A stretch of DNA of 7,095 nucleotides from Streptosporangiaceae bacterium (GTDB taxonomy: Bacteria; Actinomycetota; Actinomycetes; Streptosporangiales; Streptosporangiaceae): positions 1 through 7,095 of the forward strand of contig JASHTT010000152.1 of assembly GCA_030040415.1 (NCBI GenBank). The letters are read 5' to 3'. The position numbers were made by a program, and so were the translations under genes. The notes under the pieces are model-generated. The model saw only the letters and a program-made list of their open reading frames with translations. It searched no databases and was not told the DNA's origin. Positions 1 to 4,608 of the stretch are shown here, one piece after another (position 1 is the stretch's first letter; each line of letters begins with the position of its first letter).

Positions 1-782
1 AGACCGGCGCGTCGCTGCCCGACATCACCGCGGCATGGCTGGTCACCCGGGCTGTCTTCGACCTGCCCGGGTTCTGGGCTCAGCTCGAGTCGCTGGACGG
101 CAAGATTGATACCGGCGTGCAGATTCAGGCAATCCTCGAGGGGCGCAAGCTCAGCGAGCGTGCCGTCAGATGGCTGCTGAACTTCCGCCGCCCGCCATTC
201 GACGTGCAGGCGACCTTCGATTTCTTCGCTGCCGGGGTGCTGACCGTGGCGGCTGGCCTGCCGAAGATGCTGACCGGCCGCGATCTGGCCGGCTACGGCG
301 AGCGCAGGGAGGTGTTCGCCAGCCGGGGCGTGCCCGCCGACCTGGCCGACCGGCTGGCGGCTATGGTGCCCGCGTACTCGGCATTCGACATCGTCGACAT
401 CGCCCGCGGCACCGGCAGGCCGGTGGAGGAGACAGCGGAGGTCTATTTCGACCTCGCTGACCGACTGCAGATCGCACGGTTGCGCGACATGATCACGGCG
501 CTGCCGCGGGATGACCGGTGGAGCACCATGGCAAGGGCTGCGATCCGTGAGGACCTCTACGCCGCGCACGCCGCGCTGACAAGGGACGTGCTGACCGTGA
601 CCGATCCTGGCAGTCCCGAGCGCCGGCTTGCTGCCTGGGTTCAGCGCAACGACCCGGCGGTGCGCCGGGCCAGCCAGACCCTCGCCGAGATCTGGGAGAG
701 CAACTCCTTCGAGGTCGCGACGTTGTCGGTGGCTGTCAGGGCGATCCGGACGCTTGTCTCGACCGCCACGCTGCCTGGCTGA
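1..782 (+). CDS. gdh: NAD-specific glutamate dehydrogenase, large type, C-terminal fragment
   Basis: This is the 3' end of a gene that starts before the window. The frame is open from base 3 and runs about 259 codons to a TGA at 780-782; the GTG at 117 is internal, since the reading continues upstream of it. The protein resembles the C-terminal part of the large (about 180 kDa) NAD-dependent glutamate dehydrogenases of actinobacteria and proteobacteria, which convert glutamate to 2-oxoglutarate and ammonia in the cytoplasm. Recognisable stretches are the arginine-rich RAVRWLLNFRRPP, AFDIVDIARGTGRPVEE, VYFDLADRLQIARLR and ALPRDDRWSTMARAAIREDLY, all typical of the helical C-terminal domain. The catalytic dehydrogenase domain lies upstream and cannot be checked. 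The downstream gene prfB appears to have its own promoter, so this is probably the last gene of its transcript. The family call is by recognition of these motifs. Confidence 0.9.
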   Translation, partial: TGASLPDITAAWLVTRAVFDLPGFWAQLESLDGKIDTGVQIQAILEGRKLSERAVRWLLNFRRPPFDVQATFDFFAAGVLTVAAGLPKMLTGRDLAGYGERREVFASRGVPADLADRLAAMVPAYSAFDIVDIARGTGRPVEETAEVYFDLADRLQIARLRDMITALPRDDRWSTMARAAIREDLYAAHAALTRDVLTVTDPGSPERRLAAWVQRNDPAVRRASQTLAEIWESNSFEVATLSVAVRAIRTLVSTATLPG

Positions 783-794
783 AGTTGTCCTGCC

Positions 795-846
795 GCGGGC
801 CGGAACGGGCCTGCGGTACGCCCCCGCGCGGCCGCAGTTCCGCCGC
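795..846 (+). terminator. Imperfect hairpin after gdh, possible terminator
   Basis: The 3' arm 832-846 is contiguous and pairs with three 5' blocks: GCGG 795-798 with CCGC 843-846, CGGAAC 801-806 with GTTCCG 837-842, and TGCGG 812-816 with CCGCA 832-836. Small bulges lie at 799-800 and 807-811. It begins 12 bases after the gdh stop codon. There is no T tract, as is common in high-GC actinobacteria, so termination is inferred from position and stem strength only. Confidence 0.45.
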
Positions 847-861
847 TGACTGAGGCTGGCT

Positions 862-880
862 GGCCATTCAGTCAATGGCC
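862..880. repeat. Perfect 7-bp inverted repeat upstream of the prfB promoter
   Basis: GGCCATT (862-868) and AATGGCC (874-880) are perfect reverse complements with a 5-base spacer. It sits just upstream of the expected -35 zone of the prfB promoter and 80 bases after the gdh stop. It could be a protein-binding operator or a small second hairpin terminating gdh. The sequence does not decide between these. Confidence 0.4.
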
Positions 881-907
881 GCGAACGGTTCGCATGCAGG
901 CCTCGCG

Positions 908-913
908 TAGGCT
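908..913 (+). promoter_or_regulatory. -10 box of a leaderless prfB promoter
   Basis: TAGGCT fits the actinobacterial TANNNT -10 pattern. Its last base is 7 positions before the A of the prfB ATG at 920, the normal distance from a -10 box to a transcription start. No Shine-Dalgarno-like sequence lies before the ATG. Together these point to transcription starting at the A of the start codon, giving a leaderless mRNA. No good -35 hexamer is visible (885-890 reads ACGGTT). Confidence 0.55.
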
Positions 914-919
914 GCAGTC

Positions 920-2023
920 ATGGCAACCGACACAATGAGCGAGATTTCCGAGCTCACCGCGAAACTCGCGAGTGTGGAGGCTGTCCTCGACCCGGAGGGG
1001 ATGCGCAAGGAAGCCGACAGCCTGCGCGAACGCTCGGCAGATCCCGCGCTGTGGGAGGACCAGGAGCAGGCCCAGGCGGTCACCAGGCGGCTCTCCTACC
1101 TAGACAACGAACTGTCCAGGCTGACCTCTTTGCACAGCAGGCTGGAAGACACCGCCGCTGGATTCGAACTGGCCGAGAGCGAGAACGACGAGCCCACTCG
1201 CGAGGAGGCGGAGCGTGAGCTCAGCCTGCTGCGCAAGGAGATCGACCAGCTGGAGATCCGCACGCTGCTGAACGGCGAGTATGACCTCCGTGAGGCTCTG
1301 ATCAGCATCAACGCGGGGGCTGGCGGGGCAGATGCGGCGGACTGGACCGAGGGCCTGCGGCGTATCTACCTGCGATGGGCAGAGCGGCACGGCTACCAGA
1401 CCGAGATCTACGACACGTCCTACGCCGAAGAGGCCGGGATCAAGTCCACCACGTTCGCGATCAAGGCCCCGTACGCCTACGGCACGCTGCGCGGCGAGCA
1501 CGGCACGCACCGCATGGTGCGGATCTCCAAGTACGACAACCAGGGTCGGCGGCAGACGTCGTTCGCCATGGTGGACGTGCTGCCCGTGGTTCAGCAGGTC
1601 GACCACATCGACATCCCCGAAGACGAGATGCGGATCGACGTGTTCCGCTCGAGCGGGCCGGGCGGCCAGGGGGTCAACACCACCGACTCAGCGGTCCGCA
1701 TCACTCACCTGCCGACCGGGATCGTGGTCTCCTGCCAGAACGAGCGGAGCCAGATTCAGAACAAGGCGACCGCCATGGCGGTGCTGCAGGCCAAGCTGCT
1801 TGAACGCAAGCGTGAGGAGCAGGCCGCCAAGCTCAACGAGTTGCGTGGCGATGGCGGCCGGAGTTGGGGCACACAGATCCGGAACTACGTGCTGCACCCC
1901 TACCAGAACGTCAAGGACCTGCGCACCGGCTACGAAACCGGTAACACCGCCGCCGTCATGGACGGCGAGATCGACGACTTCATCGAGGCCGAGATCCGCT
2001 GGCTTCGCTCGCAGGGCCTGTAG
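920..2023 (+). CDS. prfB: Peptide chain release factor 2 (RF2) with variant SKY tripeptide
   Basis: RF2 reads UGA and UAA in the ribosomal A site and triggers hydrolysis of the finished peptide. The 367-residue length is usual. Visible parts are a helical N-terminal domain (about 1-115), the AGAGG stretch at 132-136, the codon-recognition domain, and the catalytic GGQ at 248-250 in SSGPGGQGVNTTDSAVR. This is followed by the conserved CQNERSQIQNK and a C-terminal block with WGTQIRNYVLHPYQNVKDLRT. The surroundings VRIS..DNQGRRQTSF are typical of actinobacterial RF2 and rule out RF1. The stop-codon-reading tripeptide, normally SPF, reads S203-K204-Y205 (codons TCC AAG TAC, 1526-1534). The frame is continuous from the ATG, so the +1 programmed frameshift used by many bacterial prfB genes is absent. 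The gene ends in TAG, which RF2 itself does not read. The ATG at 920 is preferred on family length and on the leaderless promoter; ATG 935 is an alternative. Confidence 0.96.
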   Translation: MATDTMSEISELTAKLASVEAVLDPEGMRKEADSLRERSADPALWEDQEQAQAVTRRLSYLDNELSRLTSLHSRLEDTAAGFELAESENDEPTREEAERELSLLRKEIDQLEIRTLLNGEYDLREALISINAGAGGADAADWTEGLRRIYLRWAERHGYQTEIYDTSYAEEAGIKSTTFAIKAPYAYGTLRGEHGTHRMVRISKYDNQGRRQTSFAMVDVLPVVQQVDHIDIPEDEMRIDVFRSSGPGGQGVNTTDSAVRITHLPTGIVVSCQNERSQIQNKATAMAVLQAKLLERKREEQAAKLNELRGDGGRSWGTQIRNYVLHPYQNVKDLRTGYETGNTAAVMDGEIDDFIEAEIRWLRSQGL

Positions 2024-2070
2024 CGGGGGTCAGGCGGCCGGCCCCGAGCCGTCGCGGTGATCGCGGCAGT

Positions 2071-2147
2071 TAGCGCTGGCTGTCCCGTTCCCTCTCGCAA
2101 GACAAGCCGCGCTGCGCCGCGACGCGTGCAAGCTCGCGCCAGCGCTA
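2071..2147. repeat. Perfect 10-bp inverted repeat between convergent genes
   Basis: TAGCGCTGGC (2071-2080) and GCCAGCGCTA (2138-2147) are exact reverse complements, separated by 57 bases. The right arm includes the stop codon of the minus-strand small gene. The pair lies between prfB, which ends at 2023, and that gene, which ends at 2145, so it may act as a bidirectional terminator for both. The large loop and absence of T tracts make this uncertain. Each arm also contains the palindrome AGCGCT, so paired protein-binding sites are another reading. Confidence 0.4.
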
Positions 2148-2327
2148 GTGCAGGTGGGTGGCGGCCAGCGCCAGCAAGGCGAGTACCAGCAAAATCGCGG
2201 CCACCAGTTGCACGCTGATGCCGTGCGACTCGTGGTGCACGTGGGCTCGCGCTTCGCGGCACGTCGGGCAGCGGCCTTCAGAGACCGGCCCAGCGCACTG
2301 GGCACAGATTAGGTGCTCGCAGCTCAT
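2145..2327 (-). CDS. Small zinc-ribbon membrane protein of unknown function
   Basis: This 60-residue protein starts at ATG 2327 (minus strand) and ends at TAG 2145. The start is chosen because GGGAG lies 4 bases upstream and because the cysteine-rich part begins immediately after it; the longer frame back to 2489 would overlap the start of ftsE and looks non-coding. The N-terminal half carries C3, C8-x2-C11 and C20-x2-C23, a likely zinc ribbon, around CAQCAGPVSEGRCPTC. Next comes a histidine-rich linker (residues 29-35, HVHHESH) and then a hydrophobic helix at about 37-56 that nearly ends the protein. It therefore looks like a single-pass membrane protein with a small metal-binding head. Small zinc-ribbon proteins next to prfB and ftsE occur in other actinobacteria as far as I recall, but I know no function. 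It is convergent to prfB and divergent from ftsE. Confidence 0.7.
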   Translation of the reverse strand: MSCEHLICAQCAGPVSEGRCPTCREARAHVHHESHGISVQLVAAILLVLALLALAATHLH

Positions 2328-2372
2328 CTGGCTCCCGTCCGGCCCGGTGCTCGCCCGGCCAGTTCGACGATG

Positions 2373-2408
2373 TTGGACGTTCCAAGCCAGTTTCCCCCCT
2401 AGACTGGC
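2373..2408 (+). promoter_or_regulatory. Putative ftsE operon promoter with overlapping inverted repeats
   Basis: TAGACT (2400-2405) fits the TANNNT -10 pattern and would start transcription near 2411-2413, giving a leader of about 70 bases before the ftsE GTG. TTGGAC (2373-2378) resembles a -35 hexamer, but the 21-base spacing is too long, so the -35 is unclear. Two inverted repeats overlap this region: TTGGA-CGT-TCCAA (2373-2385), and GCCAGT (2386-2391) with ACTGGC (2403-2408), whose right arm covers the -10 box. They could be operator sites for this promoter, for the divergent small gene, or for both. Confidence 0.45.
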
Positions 2409-2419
2409 CCGAGGCCAAA

Positions 2420-2441
2420 CCGGGGCAGGAAACGTGCCCGG
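2420..2441 (+). other. Hairpin in the presumed ftsE 5' leader
   Basis: CCGGGGCA (2420-2427) pairs with TGCCCGG (2435-2441), one G being bulged, around the loop GGAAACG. It lies in the leader that would follow the TAGACT promoter, about 40 bases before the ftsE start. A role in message stability or translation is only a possibility. Confidence 0.3.
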
Positions 2442-2480
2442 CAACGCTGTCAGTATCCCGCCTACCAGTGCGATGGGCCA

Positions 2481-3170
2481 GTGATCCATTTCGACAACGT
2501 CACGAAGACGTACCCGAATCAGGGCCGGCCGGCCCTGGAGAACGTGAGCCTCGACGTCGAGAAGGGTGAGTTTGTCTTCCTGGTCGGGCCATCAGGGTCG
2601 GGGAAGTCGACGTTCCTGCGGCTCGTGCTCAAGGAAGAGCGGCCGTCGTCCGGGCGGATTCACGTGGCTGGCAGGGACCTCGCGCGGCTGACGAACTGGA
2701 ACGTGCCGCACCTGCGGCGCCGGATCGGCTGCGTGTTCCAGGATTTCCGGCTGCTGCCCAACAAGAACGTCTACCAGAACATCGCGTTCGCCCTGGAGGT
2801 CATCGGCAAACCGCGCCAGTTCATCAGGAAGGTCGCGCCCGAGGTGATCGACCTGGTCGGTCTCGAGGGCAAGCGCGACCGGATGCCGGACGAGCTGTCC
2901 GGTGGCGAGCAGCAGCGCGTGGCCATGGCGCGGGCGTTCGTGAACCGACCGATGATCTTGCTGGCCGATGAGCCCACGGGAAACATCGACCCGGCTACGT
3001 CGATCGGGATCATGAAGGTGCTCGACCGGATCAACAGGACGGGCACCACCGTGGTGATGGCGACGCACGATGCGGCGATCGTGGACTCCATGCGCAAGAG
3101 GGTCATCGAGCTTGAGTACGGCAAGGTAGTCCGCGATCAGTCGCGCGGGGTGTATGGCCAGGCATACTGA
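2481..3170 (+). CDS. ftsE: Cell division ATP-binding protein FtsE
   Basis: FtsE is the cytoplasmic ATPase of the FtsEX complex, which couples ATP hydrolysis at the division site to activation of peptidoglycan hydrolases outside the membrane. The 229-residue protein has every ABC ATPase element: Walker A GPSGSGKST (36-44), Q-loop VFQDFRLL with Q87, signature LSGGEQQRVA (139-148), Walker B ILLADEP (159-165) and H-loop ATHD with H196. The opening MIHFDNVTKTYPN is close to the usual actinobacterial FtsE N-terminus and supports the GTG start. No clear Shine-Dalgarno sequence precedes it. It is the first gene of the ftsE-ftsX-smpB-PBP run, with ftsX 39 bp downstream. It has no unusual catalytic residues. 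Confidence 0.97.
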   Translation: MIHFDNVTKTYPNQGRPALENVSLDVEKGEFVFLVGPSGSGKSTFLRLVLKEERPSSGRIHVAGRDLARLTNWNVPHLRRRIGCVFQDFRLLPNKNVYQNIAFALEVIGKPRQFIRKVAPEVIDLVGLEGKRDRMPDELSGGEQQRVAMARAFVNRPMILLADEPTGNIDPATSIGIMKVLDRINRTGTTVVMATHDAAIVDSMRKRVIELEYGKVVRDQSRGVYGQAY

Positions 3171-3194
3171 CCCGTCGCCCCGGAACTGATTACC

Positions 3195-3200
3195 GAAGGA
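3195..3200 (+). promoter_or_regulatory. Ribosome binding site of ftsX
   Basis: GAAGGA lies 9 bases before ATG 3210 and fixes the ftsX start. It is the clearest Shine-Dalgarno site in the window. Confidence 0.6.
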
Positions 3201-3209
3201 TTCAGCAAC

Positions 3210-4118
3210 ATGCGTGCCCAGTTCGTGTTCCATGAGGTGTGGATCGGCCTGCGCCGGAACCTCACCATGACGATCGCCCTGGTCGTCGTGGTGGCGATCA
3301 GCCTCTCCCTGCTCGGCACGGGCCTGCTGTTTGTCAAGCAGGTGGACAGCACGCGTACCTTCTGGCAGAGCAGGGTCCAGCTGTCGGTGTACCTCTGCAC
3401 GACCTCCGACCTGTACGGGAACTGCAAGCAGAACGGTGCGGTCACGCCCGCCGAGATCCAGAGCATCAAGCAGCAGCTGACGAGCAACAAGGACGTCACC
3501 TCTGCCACCTTCGTCTCGGCGAAGGCGAACTACACGCTGTTCCGGCAGGAGTTCGCGTCCAACCCGGTCGAGAAGTACGCGCTGCCGGACCAGATCCCCG
3601 CTTCGTTCGAGATCAGGCTGCGCAATACCCAGGCCGACGCTGATCCGGTGTCCGAGGTCGTAGACGGCTATCCCGGCGTCTCAGACGTGGTCAACGACTC
3701 GACCATCCTCGACCAGTTCTACAAATTGCTCGACGGGGCCAGGAACGCGGTCGTGGTGATCGCCATCTTCCTGCTGGTAGCGGCGATCATGCTGGTTGCC
3801 AACACGATCAGGCTGTCCGCGTTCAACCGGCGCCGGGAGACGTCGATCATGCGGCTCGTCGGCGCATCGAATTTCTACGTGCAACTCCCGTTCCTTGTGG
3901 AAGGCATGATCGCGGGGTTGCTCGGCTGGCTCGTCTCGACCGGCCTGCTTGTCCTGGTGAAGTCGCTCCTGCTGGATAGCCTCCAGCAGTACTTCCCGTA
4001 CGGTATAAGCCTGAGCACCGCTGACCTGATCGAGGTGGTAATCGTCGCCATGATCATTGGTCTGCTGATCTGCGGAATCACCTCGTTCCTGACGCTCAGG
4101 CGCTACCTGCGCGTGTGA
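3210..4118 (+). CDS. ftsX: Cell division membrane protein FtsX
   Basis: FtsX is the membrane partner of FtsE. Its extracellular domain passes the ATPase signal to septal peptidoglycan hydrolases (in mycobacteria a NlpC/P60-type enzyme such as RipC). The 302-residue protein has the family layout: a short cytoplasmic start, TM1 at about 21-43 (TMTIALVVVVAISLSLLG), a large external domain from about 44 to 175, TM2 at about 180-200, TM3 at about 225-250 and TM4 at about 270-292, then a short basic tail (LRRYLRV). The region after TM2, with RLSAFNRRRETSIMRLVGAS, is the strongest FtsX signature. The external domain has two cysteines, C63 and C72, nine residues apart near its start, possibly a disulfide loop. 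No hydrolase gene follows; the next gene is smpB, whose GTG overlaps the ftsX stop. Confidence 0.96.
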   Translation: MRAQFVFHEVWIGLRRNLTMTIALVVVVAISLSLLGTGLLFVKQVDSTRTFWQSRVQLSVYLCTTSDLYGNCKQNGAVTPAEIQSIKQQLTSNKDVTSATFVSAKANYTLFRQEFASNPVEKYALPDQIPASFEIRLRNTQADADPVSEVVDGYPGVSDVVNDSTILDQFYKLLDGARNAVVVIAIFLLVAAIMLVANTIRLSAFNRRRETSIMRLVGASNFYVQLPFLVEGMIAGLLGWLVSTGLLVLVKSLLLDSLQQYFPYGISLSTADLIEVVIVAMIIGLLICGITSFLTLRRYLRV

Positions 4119-4597
4119 CGGCCGGGGGACCCGTGGCTGCGGAACAGGGTGTCAAGGTCGTTGCCAGGAACCGGCGGGCGAGGCACGAGTACGAGATAAT
4201 CGACACAGTTGAGGCGGGCCTAGTCCTCACGGGGACCGAGGTAAAGTCGCTGCGCGCGGGTAGAGCCTCTCTGGCGGACGGGTTCGGCGAGATTACGGAC
4301 AGCGAAGCCTGGCTACACGGAGTTCACATTCCCGAGTACGCGCAAGGCACCTGGACGAATCATGAGCCCACGCGTGTCCGTAAGATGCTGCTGCATCGTC
4401 AGGAGATCGACAGGCTTGCTAGCTCGACCAAGGAACGGGGGCTGACACTCATCCCGCTGTCCTTGTACTTCAAGGACGGCAAGGCCAAAATCGAGCTAGG
4501 ACTGGCACGTGGCAAGCGAACCTACGATAAGCGACACGACCTGGCCAAACGGGACGCTGCCCGAGAGGTCGATCGTGAGCTGCGTCGGCGGAGATAG
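4115..4597 (+). CDS. smpB: SsrA-binding protein SmpB
   Basis: SmpB binds the tRNA-like part of tmRNA and brings it to stalled ribosomes for trans-translation. The protein has 160 residues, the usual size. Family signatures are NRRARHEYEI, EAGLVLTGTEVKSLRAGRASL, the block with EYAQG, KERGLTLIPLSLYFKDGKAKIELGLARGK, and the basic C-terminal tail (TYDKRHDLAKRDAAREVDRELRRRR region), which in this family enters the empty mRNA channel. GTG 4115 overlaps the ftsX stop by 4 bases (GTGA), suggesting translational coupling. GTG 4133, preceded by GGGGGA at very short spacing, is an equally possible start that would remove six residues without touching conserved sequence. The gene uses several A-ending codons (three CTA, one ATA, one GTA) that are scarce in its neighbours. 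Its RNA partner ssrA starts 2.5 kb downstream. Confidence 0.97.
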   Translation: MTAGGPVAAEQGVKVVARNRRARHEYEIIDTVEAGLVLTGTEVKSLRAGRASLADGFGEITDSEAWLHGVHIPEYAQGTWTNHEPTRVRKMLLHRQEIDRLASSTKERGLTLIPLSLYFKDGKAKIELGLARGKRTYDKRHDLAKRDAAREVDRELRRRR

Positions 4598-4598
4598 C

Positions 4599-4602
4599 GG
4601 AG
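4599..4602 (+). promoter_or_regulatory. Ribosome binding site of the PBP-like gene
   Basis: GGAG, 6 bases before ATG 4609, begins one base after the smpB TAG. It supports the start and shows that the gene is read from the same transcript as smpB. Confidence 0.55.
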
Positions 4603-4608
4603 TGGCAA

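Noticed and set aside
920..1000. Programmed +1 frameshift in prfB
   Set aside because: No in-frame TGA exists near the start; the 367-codon frame is continuous.
1332..2060. 242-codon plus-strand frame overlapping prfB
   Set aside because: The translation is Arg/Ser/Thr/Pro-rich without domains and covers the conserved RF2 region in another frame.
2328..2489. N-terminal extension of the small zinc-ribbon protein back to 2489
   Set aside because: It would overlap the ftsE start and promoter, has no ribosome binding site at that start, and its residues lack the character of the compact Cys-rich protein that begins at 2327.
2592..3233. 213-codon minus-strand frame opposite ftsE
   Set aside because: It is antisense to ftsE, whose ATPase motifs are complete; the His/Arg-rich translation has no family resemblance.
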